Source of the DNA: Bacillota bacterium
GTDB taxonomy: Bacteria; Bacillota; Clostridia; Tissierellales; Sedimentibacteraceae
NCBI GenBank assembly: GCA_023425285.1
Contig: JAFACY010000203.1
Coordinates: 1 to 7,134 of the forward strand
Length of the DNA stretch: 7,134 nucleotides
Reading direction: 5' to 3'
A program made the position numbers and the translations under genes. Numbering within the stretch: position 1 is the first letter of the stretch; every line of letters starts with the position of its first letter. The notes under the pieces are model-generated. The model saw nothing but the letters and a program-made list of their open reading frames with translations, searched no databases and was not told the DNA's origin. Positions 1 through 6,222 of this stretch are shown piece after piece.

Positions 1-107
1 ATATCCTTGTATGCATTCCTGACAGCATTTTCGACCGTTTCAATATATCTTTCCCTTGAATTCTTTATTGAACATCCAAAGCTTGCAACAATTATTGCTT
101 TTTTCAT
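1..107 (-). CDS. cbiK: Sirohydrochlorin cobaltochelatase CbiK, N-terminal fragment (cut by left window edge)
   Basis: Only the first 35 codons are present, beginning MKKAIIVASFGCS and continuing with a charged helix (RERYIETVENAVRNAYKD). This matches the start of the CbiK family, which typically begins with a hydrophobic beta strand, SFGTS, and then a helix. CbiK inserts Co2+ into sirohydrochlorin, the cobalt-committing step of the anaerobic B12 route. The ATG at 105-107 follows a GGAG site with a 5-base spacer. No signal peptide is evident, so a cytoplasmic enzyme is expected, unlike the periplasmic CbiK forms of some sulfate reducers. The usual Thr of SFGTS is Cys here. The catalytic histidines lie beyond the window, so the assignment rests on the N-terminus and on the surrounding cbi genes. 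The gene starts 26 bases after the permease stop and is the last visible gene of the operon. A less likely alternative is another class II chelatase such as CbiX. Confidence 0.8.
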   Translation of the reverse strand, partial: MKKAIIVASFGCSIKNSRERYIETVENAVRNAYKD

Positions 108-112
108 ACTTA

Positions 113-116
113 CTCC
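113..116 (-). promoter_or_regulatory. Ribosome binding site of cbiK
   Basis: GGAG on the minus strand lies 5 bases before the ATG at 105-107. It supports a real gene start near the left window edge, in the 26-base gap after the transporter permease. Confidence 0.75.
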
Positions 117-133
117 AACCTTTGTATTGTATT

Positions 134-871
134 TTATTTCATTTCCCTGTAGCTTATGTAAACGCCTATAATGTATAACAGCAACGCATAAACTGTCAGA
201 ACCAGAATCGAACTGTGCGTAAAGCTTCCCTCCAGCACCATGCTTCTGAGAGATGTGGATGCATGAGACAGAGGCAGCAGACCAACTATTGATTTTATGG
301 CAACAGGTAAATTCTCCAATGAAAAGAATGTGCCGCACAAAAATGACATTGGCGTCATGATGTATGTATTGAACCTGCCCATATCATAGTGGCTTTCAAT
401 TGACAGGGCAGCCGTGTATCCAAGTGCAGAAAACACAAAGCTGTTTAAAAAGCAGATCAGCAGGAAGTAAAAGTTCACCTTTATTACGACACCAAACAGC
501 ATTGATACCAATATGATGAGAATGCTTGCATAAATCCCTCTCAGAGCTCCCGACAATATGTATCCGAAGGACATGAGGGGCATTCTTATGGGAGATGTCA
601 GATAATATTCAAAACTTCTTTCAAACAACCTTGACGTAATAATCCGTGAGGATACCGCATTAAAGCCTGTGTTCATGGTTGTCATTGCAATAAGACCCGG
701 TATGAGAAAATGCATGTATGTTGCTCCTTCAACCACCACATCCTTGCCTAGTCCCCATCCGAAGGCAATGAGATATAAAACAGGACTCATGATGGCAGAA
801 GATGTAATTCTGCCTATGCGTCTTCTGAAAAACAAGAATTCTCTCCACAAAACAGTAATTACTTCCATCAT
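134..871 (-). CDS. ABC-2 type transporter permease (DrrB/NodJ-like) within the cobalamin operon
   Basis: This is a 245-residue integral membrane protein with about six hydrophobic segments (roughly residues 22-42, 52-72, 102-130, 132-156, 168-184 and 220-240). After a polar amphipathic N-terminus, the core carries the family hallmark region at about 180-210: CGTFFSLENLP, then LLPLSHA and an LRS helix. This is typical of ABC-2 permeases of the DrrB/NodJ type. Such proteins usually act as dimers with two ATPase subunits and mostly export lipids, polysaccharides or drugs. It overlaps the ATPase gene by 4 bases (ATGA), so the two are almost certainly partners. Two consecutive ATG codons (871 and 868) follow an AGGAAGG site. 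The second has the more usual 7-base spacing, so the true start may be one codon later. Family membership is clear but the substrate is unknown. It has no resemblance to CbiM, CbiQ or BtuC. Confidence 0.9.
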   Translation of the reverse strand: MMEVITVLWREFLFFRRRIGRITSSAIMSPVLYLIAFGWGLGKDVVVEGATYMHFLIPGLIAMTTMNTGFNAVSSRIITSRLFERSFEYYLTSPIRMPLMSFGYILSGALRGIYASILIILVSMLFGVVIKVNFYFLLICFLNSFVFSALGYTAALSIESHYDMGRFNTYIMTPMSFLCGTFFSLENLPVAIKSIVGLLPLSHASTSLRSMVLEGSFTHSSILVLTVYALLLYIIGVYISYREMK

Positions 872-1704
872 ACCACCTTCCTGTTTGTATAATTGTAAAA
901 AACATCCTCTAAGGTTGTTTCCCTTATGGTATAATTTGAGCTTTTTATGCTTGTGGAATAATCCAATGCCTTTTGCTTTAAATCAAAAAATTTATATGCC
1001 GTTTTTAATTCCTCGTCAAAATATTCAACCGTGTAGCCTCCGAGCTGCTCCTTTAATTCGCCGGATGTACCATCCTTGATGATTACTCCCCTGTCTATAA
1101 GACAGACTCTGCTGCACAAATATTCTGCCTCTTCAATGTAGTGAGTTGTCAGAAGGACAGTCTTGTTTCTTGACTTAAGATACTTTAAAATATCCCATAT
1201 CTTTCTTCTTCCGTTTATATCTATTCCCACAGTCGGTTCATCCAATATAATTATTTCGGGATCATTTATGAGAGCTTTTGCGATTGTAAGCCTCCTTGCC
1301 ATACCTCCTGACAAATTCGATGTTACTCTGTCTTTAAACTCCGACAATTCAACAAAGTCCAAAAGCTCGTCTATTTTATTTTTATAATTTTCCACTCTGA
1401 AAAGCTTCGCAGCAAAAACAAGATTTTCATATACGGTGAGCTCCTTGTCCAGGTTGGAATATTGGGGAACAATGCCCATAATTCCCTTTACATCTTTATT
1501 ATTCCTGTTCATTAAGCTTCCGTTTATATATACATTGCCTGCAGTGGGCTTCAACAAGCCCGTAATTATTTTTATGGTTGTAGTCTTGCCTGCTCCGTTA
1601 GGTCCAAGAACTCCCATAAATTCTCCTGATTCTATAACTAAATCAATATTGTTTACGGCTGTAAAATCGTTGAATTTTTTGCTGAGATTTTTTATTTCAA
1701 TCAT
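868..1704 (-). CDS. ABC transporter ATP-binding protein (DrrA/NodI-like) within the cobalamin operon
   Basis: This is a 278-residue nucleotide-binding subunit with all the expected motifs: Walker A GPNGAGKT (34-41), Q-loop Gln81, signature LSGGM (131-135), Walker B IIILDEP (151-157, with Asp155 and catalytic Glu156) and H-loop His188. After the ATPase core (about residues 1-215) there is a short C-terminal tail ending in TTLEDVFYNYT. This tail is characteristic of ATPases serving ABC-2 exporters (DrrA, NodI, CcmA-like) and not of CbiO or BtuD importers. The ATG follows an AGGG site and lies 32 bases after the cbiH stop. Its own stop overlaps the permease start. Together the two genes would form a (NBD)2(TMD)2 complex in the cytoplasmic membrane. 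All catalytic residues are intact, so activity is expected. The transported compound cannot be inferred from sequence. Confidence 0.93.
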   Translation of the reverse strand: MIEIKNLSKKFNDFTAVNNIDLVIESGEFMGVLGPNGAGKTTTIKIITGLLKPTAGNVYINGSLMNRNNKDVKGIMGIVPQYSNLDKELTVYENLVFAAKLFRVENYKNKIDELLDFVELSEFKDRVTSNLSGGMARRLTIAKALINDPEIIILDEPTVGIDINGRRKIWDILKYLKSRNKTVLLTTHYIEEAEYLCSRVCLIDRGVIIKDGTSGELKEQLGGYTVEYFDEELKTAYKFFDLKQKALDYSTSIKSSNYTIRETTLEDVFYNYTNRKVV

Positions 1705-1736
1705 TGTACACTTCCCTGTAATTTACGCTTATATGC

Positions 1737-2456
1737 TTAATATTTTCTCTCATAACCTCTTTTGGTTATGATTTTGTTATTTTTGATATATGTTGAGCTG
1801 TTGCCCACTATTACTATGCTGAACATATCAACCAATTCGTAGTCAATTGTGTCTATGGTGCAGATCTGCACCGCCTGATTTTCCCTGCACGCATTTTGCA
1901 CTATACCCACAGGAGTTGAACCTGGTTTGTGTATTTTCATTATTTCAAAGGCATCCTTCAGATAATCCGGACGTCCCTTGCTCCTGGGGTTGTAAATGCA
2001 TATAACAAAATCACCCTCTGATGCCAGAGCAACTCTCTTATATATCAGGTCAAGCGGCGTCAGCAAATCGCTGAGGCTTATGTGGCAGAAGTCGTGCATG
2101 AGTGGTGCTCCCAATACTGCCGCAGCGGCAGTTGACGCCGTCACTCCGCTTATCACACGGACATCCTCCTCCTCGGACAATTCTAAAATCAAGCCTGCCA
2201 TGCCGTACACCCCGGCATCCCCGGAGCTTATGACCGACACGATTTTGCCTGTTTTAGAAATTTCAACGGCTTTTTTTACCCTGTCTATTTCCTGCTTCAT
2301 ACCGTTTGAAACAACTTCCTTATCTTTTATCAAATCCTTAATCAAATCAACATATGTTTTATAGCCCACTATGACATCCGATTTCTCAATTGCAGACATT
2401 GCCTCATACGTCATCGTTTCCCGGCTTCCGGGTCCTATTCCTACTGCGTATATCAT
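1737..2456 (-). CDS. cbiH: Cobalt-precorrin-3 C17-methyltransferase (ring-contracting) CbiH
   Basis: This is a 239-residue tetrapyrrole methylase of the CbiH/CobJ family. It methylates C17 with S-adenosylmethionine and drives ring contraction to the delta-lactone cobalt-precorrin-4. Visible family signatures are the N-terminal VGIGPGSRETMT (5-16), SSGDAGVYGMAG (77-88, the GDP/GDA SAM-binding loop), SGVTASTAAAAVLGAPL (103-119), the CIYNPRSKGRP stretch (153-163) and VGNSSTY (217-223). The length matches a stand-alone CbiH with no extra domain. The start is set at the ATG ending at 2456, not at an in-frame ATG four codons upstream (2468). The inner ATG has a GGGAG site 5 bases before it, makes an ATGA overlap with the cbiL stop and starts at the usual family position (MIYAVGIGPG). 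The upstream ATG is preceded only by A/T-rich sequence. Confidence 0.94.
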   Translation of the reverse strand: MIYAVGIGPGSRETMTYEAMSAIEKSDVIVGYKTYVDLIKDLIKDKEVVSNGMKQEIDRVKKAVEISKTGKIVSVISSGDAGVYGMAGLILELSEEEDVRVISGVTASTAAAAVLGAPLMHDFCHISLSDLLTPLDLIYKRVALASEGDFVICIYNPRSKGRPDYLKDAFEIMKIHKPGSTPVGIVQNACRENQAVQICTIDTIDYELVDMFSIVIVGNSSTYIKNNKIITKRGYERKY

Positions 2457-3154
2457 GATAACTCCCATTTTTTATTTATTAATATGGTGGTAAAATACGA
2501 TACGTCCGTTTTTTTAACATCCTTAATATTTTTATATATTGTTTCTTCATCCTTGGATGAATTGCTTACGACTAAAGAATACTTTTCCAGACCTTCGTTG
2601 ACGAGCATTTCCAGAATTTCATCGAAATTATTGTACACCTTCATTAAAACAATCGAATTTTCATTTTTAACGTAGCTTCTGAGCCTTTCCATATTCATGG
2701 TGGCAGGAAGGATTATCAGAGGGTCCTCTCCCTCAACCAAAGGAAAATTGTTGTTTGAGGCAATGTCCAGAAATGATGCAATGCCCGGTATTGTCTCTAT
2801 TTTTATTTTATCCCTGAGTATTTTCAAAAGATAAATATATGTGCTGTAAACCATTGGGTCCCCGATAGTTATAAAGCCTACATCCTTTCCCCTTGATACA
2901 TCATCCTGTATTTCAGATGCAATTTCATTCCATGCCTTCTGAAGATCCTCCGTGTTGTAATTCATGGGGAAATGTCTTGCCTTCACTATTGTCTTTTCAT
3001 TTATATAATCTTTTACAATACTGTGGGCAGTGCTGTATTTTTCCGTTTTTTTAGCAGTGGGTACGTATAATACATCAAGTGTATCAAGTACATCTATTGC
3101 TTTTTTTGTTACTGTCAGACTGCTTCCCACGCCTACTCCTATACCGTAAAACAT
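2453..3154 (-). CDS. cbiL: Cobalt-factor II / precorrin-2 C20-methyltransferase CbiL
   Basis: This is a 233-residue tetrapyrrole methylase that adds the C20 methyl group, the first methylation after cobalt insertion. Features are the N-terminal MFYGIGVGVGSSLTVTKKA, the SAM-binding ITIGDPMVYSTYIYLL (95-110), PGIASFLDIA (123-132) and the late SNSS turn (197-200). The GDPM.YSTY.YL pattern and the VYVPTAKK-like segment near residue 30 fit CbiL/CobI and not the other methylases. The usual GPGDP loop near residue 8 is changed to GVGSS, with the Pro and Asp replaced. The fold elements around it are intact, so it still looks functional. The ATG follows a perfect AAGGAGG. The gene sits 25 bases after cbiC, and its stop overlaps the cbiH start by 4 bases. 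CbiL and CbiH act on nearly consecutive substrates. Confidence 0.93.
   Translation of the reverse strand: MFYGIGVGVGSSLTVTKKAIDVLDTLDVLYVPTAKKTEKYSTAHSIVKDYINEKTIVKARHFPMNYNTEDLQKAWNEIASEIQDDVSRGKDVGFITIGDPMVYSTYIYLLKILRDKIKIETIPGIASFLDIASNNNFPLVEGEDPLIILPATMNMERLRSYVKNENSIVLMKVYNNFDEILEMLVNEGLEKYSLVVSNSSKDEETIYKNIKDVKKTDVSYFTTILINKKWELS
2462..2466 (-). promoter_or_regulatory. Ribosome binding site of cbiH (decides the start)
   Basis: GGGAG lies 5 bases before the ATG at 2454-2456, inside the end of cbiL. It favours that ATG over the one at 2466-2468, whose own upstream region has no Shine-Dalgarno match. Confidence 0.75.
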
Positions 3155-3158
3155 AAAG

Positions 3159-3165
3159 CCTCCTT
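3159..3165 (-). promoter_or_regulatory. Strong ribosome binding site of cbiL
   Basis: AAGGAGG, a full Shine-Dalgarno match, sits 4 bases before the cbiL ATG. It is the strongest site in the window and lies in one of the few gaps of the operon, so cbiL translation need not depend on coupling to cbiC. Confidence 0.8.
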
Positions 3166-3179
3166 ATTATGTTCAGTTA

Positions 3180-3809
3180 TTATTCCAGATTGTACAACAA
3201 AGCGTTGCATATTGCCGCTGCTATGTTGCTTCCTCCCTTTCTTCCTTTTGCAACAATGTATTCCACATCATCCAGACTCATTATCAGTTCCTTTGCTTCA
3301 ACAACATTTACAAAGCCTACGGGAACTCCGATAATGACCTCCGGCTTTATTGTTTTGTTTTTTATCATTTCATATAGCTTTATCAGGGCCGTAGGAGCAT
3401 TGCCCACAGCAAAAATTATGGGACCCTCTATGGCTGCTGCCCTCTCCATGGAAACTGCAGCTCTCGTTTCTCCTCTGGCGGTCGCTTCCCTTGCCACATC
3501 CTCATCTGCCATGAAGCAGTGTATGCTCACTCCATATTTGGCGGCTGCCTTTTTATTTATCCCCGAATATGCCATGTTTGTGTCTGTAACAATTGTTGCT
3601 CCGTTTTTTAGTGCTTCTTTGGCCTTCTTTACGGCATTTTTTGAAAAGCACATGTTATTTAAATAATCAAAATCCGCAGATGTATGTATTACTCTTTTTA
3701 CTATGGGCTCTATTTCTTTTTCAAGCTGTATGGCTCCCATTTCTTCCTGTATTATTTCAAAGCTTCTCTTTTCGATATTGCTTGGTTCTACAAATATAAT
3801 ATTTTTCAT
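3180..3809 (-). CDS. cbiC: Cobalt-precorrin-8 methylmutase CbiC
   Basis: This is a 209-residue protein of the CbiC/CobH family, which moves the methyl group from C11 to C12 to give cobyrinate. The conserved blocks are present in order: IHTSADFDY (41-49) with His42, corresponding to the catalytic histidine (His43 in CobH); VTDTNMAYSGI (74-84); GNAPTAL (136-142); GVPVGFVN (161-168); and the C-terminal GRKGGSNIAAA (189-199). The length is typical and nothing is missing. The ATG directly abuts the TAG stop of cbiG and follows a GAGGTGAGG site with a 6-base spacer, so translation is likely coupled to cbiG. The enzyme acts after CbiET and before CbiA and is cytoplasmic. Confidence 0.96.
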   Translation of the reverse strand: MKNIIFVEPSNIEKRSFEIIQEEMGAIQLEKEIEPIVKRVIHTSADFDYLNNMCFSKNAVKKAKEALKNGATIVTDTNMAYSGINKKAAAKYGVSIHCFMADEDVAREATARGETRAAVSMERAAAIEGPIIFAVGNAPTALIKLYEMIKNKTIKPEVIIGVPVGFVNVVEAKELIMSLDDVEYIVAKGRKGGSNIAAAICNALLYNLE

Positions 3810-4841
3810 CTAAAACCTCACCTCATAATCGTCAATGGCTACGGCTACTGTAACCGAATTTACAACTGTTTTATTTATTATTAGTTTCTTTTCTTTACTT
3901 CCCATAATTGCGGCTCTCTCACATACAGTATCGACTCCAGCAACACCTTTTACAAATTCGGAGCTTGAAAACTGTCCCTGTACACTGTTGAGCTCCTCCT
4001 TAGAATATGTATGGAATGGCACCTTGAAAATTTCTGCCGTTCTTTTTATAGCTTCCTCTTCTTTTTTCAAATCAATGGAATTTATGGAGCTGATTGCAAA
4101 ATGTGATATATTGTGCCTGCTTAAAACTTCCTTTACCGCATTATATACGTCCTTGAAGTCTGCTCCCTTTCTGCAGCCCACTCCCACCGATACAATTTTC
4201 GGAATCAGATTCAGCGTATTTTTAAACGGTGTCTTATCCGGATTGAGACTCACGCATATTCCTGTTTTCTTTTCGTCAAAATCTATTCCATCGGGTATGC
4301 TTCCAACAATATTAAAATCAGACTCGAACCCTATTTTTTTATCCTCCAATATGTCCGCAGCAATATCTCTCGCTCTTTTTAAGCTCATAATGTGGAGATT
4401 CGCATCATTAGCCCATTCATCAACAGCAAATTTGCCGTTAATATCTGTGGCAGTGGTTATAATCGGATTGCCTCCCACAATGCCCGCAAGCTTTCTTGTC
4501 AGCTTGTTGGCTCCGCCGATGTGACCGCTCAAAAGAGAAATCACATTGTTACCCTTTTCATCCATACATATGACGGCGGGATCGGTTTTTTTACTTCTGA
4601 CCCAGGGTGCAACGGCTCTCACCGCTATACCCGCCGAACCTACAAAAATGATGCAGTCCGAAGCTTTAAAGGATTCCTCTGCTGCCCTGTACAAATCCTT
4701 CTCACGCAGTCTGACTGATTTTGCATAAGCTATATATCTCTCCGGTACATAAGCATTCACCTCATCATCGTTCAGATGCTCAATCAATTTGTCGCAGAGC
4801 TTCGCTCCGTTACCGGAAAATGCGTATATATCAATTTTCAT
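3810..4841 (-). CDS. cbiG: Cobalt-precorrin-5A hydrolase CbiG
   Basis: This is a 343-residue protein that opens the delta-lactone of cobalt-precorrin-5A and releases the C20 fragment as acetaldehyde. This step is specific to the anaerobic pathway. The N-terminal and central CbiG region has FVGSAGIAVRAVAPW (66-80), KTDPAVICMDEKGNNVISLLSGHIGGAN (within 85-112) and ATDINGKFAVDEWA (131-144). The C-terminal CbiG domain begins near 216 with VSVGVGCRKGA and includes the SI.SIDLKKEE segment (252-263). The length is usual. The ATG at 4839-4841 is chosen over an in-frame GTG five codons upstream (4856), because AGGTGA precedes it at normal spacing and the protein then begins MKIDIYAFSGNGAKL as the family does. 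The start lies 4 bases after the cbiA stop, and the stop directly abuts cbiC. Confidence 0.95.
   Translation of the reverse strand: MKIDIYAFSGNGAKLCDKLIEHLNDDEVNAYVPERYIAYAKSVRLREKDLYRAAEESFKASDCIIFVGSAGIAVRAVAPWVRSKKTDPAVICMDEKGNNVISLLSGHIGGANKLTRKLAGIVGGNPIITTATDINGKFAVDEWANDANLHIMSLKRARDIAADILEDKKIGFESDFNIVGSIPDGIDFDEKKTGICVSLNPDKTPFKNTLNLIPKIVSVGVGCRKGADFKDVYNAVKEVLSRHNISHFAISSINSIDLKKEEEAIKRTAEIFKVPFHTYSKEELNSVQGQFSSSEFVKGVAGVDTVCERAAIMGSKEKKLIINKTVVNSVTVAVAIDDYEVRF
3816..3824 (-). promoter_or_regulatory. Ribosome binding site of cbiC inside the end of cbiG
   Basis: GAGGTGAGG lies 6 bases before the cbiC ATG and is wholly inside the last codons of cbiG. The cbiG TAG and the cbiC ATG abut directly, which favours re-initiation by the same ribosome. 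Confidence 0.75.
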
Positions 4842-4845
4842 ATTT

Positions 4846-4851
4846 TCACCT
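4846..4851 (-). promoter_or_regulatory. Ribosome binding site of cbiG overlapping the cbiA stop codon
   Basis: AGGTGA lies 4 bases before the ATG at 4839-4841, and its last three bases are the TGA stop of cbiA. It decides the cbiG start and implies that ribosomes finishing cbiA are in place to start cbiG. Confidence 0.75.
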
Positions 4852-6222
4852 GCCACCTGAATATTCGATGGACTTTCTTATGAAATTTTCCGCAAACTTT
4901 AAATTTCCCATGAAATTTATATGAGGATAGCCAACAAATTTTGTATCGTCTGCTATGATTGCCTTCCAGCTTCTGTCCGATTCCGGCTTCACAGCCAGAA
5001 ATGCGTCTCCCGTATTGCTGCTGTCCGAATAATGAAATTCATGACCGTTGATTTCTTCTCCTGCCTTACACATCAAATTATCCTTCTGACTGATTAATGT
5101 AATGTATCCGAATCGTTTAAGAGATCCCGTCATCTGACTGTTTCCTTCTATCGCTCCCACAAGACTGTGATACATACACCCTGTATCTTCATTCTTGTCA
5201 ATGAAGCCATCCATCAAATACATGTATCCTCCGCATTCGGCAAATGTGGGGATACCTCCGGTTATTTTTGACCTTATATCCTCAAGCATTGTCTTGTTCT
5301 TTGAAAGCTCTTCAGCATATAATTCCGGATAACCGCCTCCAAAATATAATCCTCCGATATCTTCGGGAAGCTTCTCGTCATTAAGCGGGCTGAATTTAAT
5401 TATTTCGGCACCCATTTCTGAAAGTATGTCAAGATTATCCTCATAGTAAAAGCAAAAAGCTCTGTCATATGCCACCGCAATTTTTGTCCTGCCAATATAA
5501 TTTATACACGGCTCATCGTATCCGATGGGGCTTGCACCTGCTGCAAGCAAGTATAATCCTTTTAAATCAATTGTCTTGAGTGCCTGCTCTCCCAATTTAT
5601 CTATGATTGCTTCAAGATTTCCGATTTCCCCGGCAGTTACTAGACCCAAATGCCTGCTTTCAAGCCTGCAGTCTGATAGCTCGGGCATGTATCCGTATAC
5701 CTTGACGTCCGTATTTAATTCAATTATTTTTTTGTAATATGCGTACATGGCTTCTGAAACACCGTTTAAAATAACACCTCTGATGTTGCTGTTCACCCTG
5801 AAGCTTTTAAAGCCTTCAATCAATGCACCCACCGATGCGGCCATACCCTTGGGATTGATGACCAATACCACAGGACAATCCAGAGACAGAGCAAGCTCAT
5901 ATGAGCTGCATAAGGTGCTCGTTCCAATGCCGTCGTAATATCCCATAACTCCTTCGATGACTGAAATATCTGCACTGCGGCTGCTTCTGCCAAATACGTA
6001 TTTGCAGTTATTTTCACCCATCATAAATTTATCTAAATTTCTGGAGCTCACTTTAATAACCCTTGTATGGAACATGGGGTCTATGTAATCAGGTCCCGCC
6101 TTGAAGGCTGCAACCCTTTTTCCTTCCATTGCAAATGCTTTTAAAATAGCAGACGTCACGGTCGTTTTTCCGTTGTTGCTGCCTGCTGCCGAAATCATTA
6201 TTCTTGGCGCATTTGATATCAC
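4846..6222 (-). CDS. cbiA: Cobyrinic acid a,c-diamide synthase CbiA
   Basis: This is a 458-residue glutamine-dependent amidotransferase that uses ATP to amidate the a and c carboxylates of cobyrinate. The N-terminal dethiobiotin-synthetase-like ATPase domain has the P-loop GSNNGKTT (14-21), FKAGPDYIDP (40-49) and VIEGVMGYYDG (88-98). The C-terminal class I glutaminase-like domain (about 245-450) has YFGGGYPELYAEEL (293-306), the nucleophile Cys330 in FAECGGYMYL, HEFHYS (394-399) and His434 in GYPHINF as the partner histidine. The length is usual for CbiA, and both active sites are intact. The start is a GTG that overlaps the cbiET stop (GTGA) and follows AAGGGAAG. An internal ATG at codon 9 would leave only five residues before the P-loop glycine and is less likely. 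CobB of the aerobic pathway is a close relative, but the surrounding genes make this CbiA. Confidence 0.96.
   Translation of the reverse strand: MISNAPRIMISAAGSNNGKTTVTSAILKAFAMEGKRVAAFKAGPDYIDPMFHTRVIKVSSRNLDKFMMGENNCKYVFGRSSRSADISVIEGVMGYYDGIGTSTLCSSYELALSLDCPVVLVINPKGMAASVGALIEGFKSFRVNSNIRGVILNGVSEAMYAYYKKIIELNTDVKVYGYMPELSDCRLESRHLGLVTAGEIGNLEAIIDKLGEQALKTIDLKGLYLLAAGASPIGYDEPCINYIGRTKIAVAYDRAFCFYYEDNLDILSEMGAEIIKFSPLNDEKLPEDIGGLYFGGGYPELYAEELSKNKTMLEDIRSKITGGIPTFAECGGYMYLMDGFIDKNEDTGCMYHSLVGAIEGNSQMTGSLKRFGYITLISQKDNLMCKAGEEINGHEFHYSDSSNTGDAFLAVKPESDRSWKAIIADDTKFVGYPHINFMGNLKFAENFIRKSIEYSGGR

Noticed and set aside
1705..1736. Possible terminator or promoter in the gap between cbiH and the ABC ATPase
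   Set aside because: The 32 bases hold an A/T-rich stretch with a small direct repeat (AAGCATATAAGC on the minus strand) and the ribosome binding site, but no GC-rich hairpin followed by a T run and no convincing -35/-10 pair.
669..2364. Several plus-strand frames of about 70-140 codons opposite the transporter and cbiH
   Set aside because: All lie antisense to well-supported genes, have low-complexity composition and show no protein family pattern.
3169..3666. A 165-codon plus-strand frame opposite cbiC that looks hydrophobic
   Set aside because: The hydrophobic look comes from reading the antisense of Ala/Gly/Lys/Glu codons of cbiC. The methylmutase on the minus strand is intact.
3835..4524. 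A 229-codon open frame on the plus strand antisense to cbiG
   Set aside because: Its product is a Ser/Thr/Leu-rich mirror of cbiG with no recognisable family or domain, and cbiG on the other strand has clear family motifs throughout.
5820..6017. A 65-codon minus-strand frame inside cbiA in another frame
   Set aside because: It overlaps the ATPase domain of cbiA entirely, has no clear family pattern, and cbiA is continuous without a frameshift.
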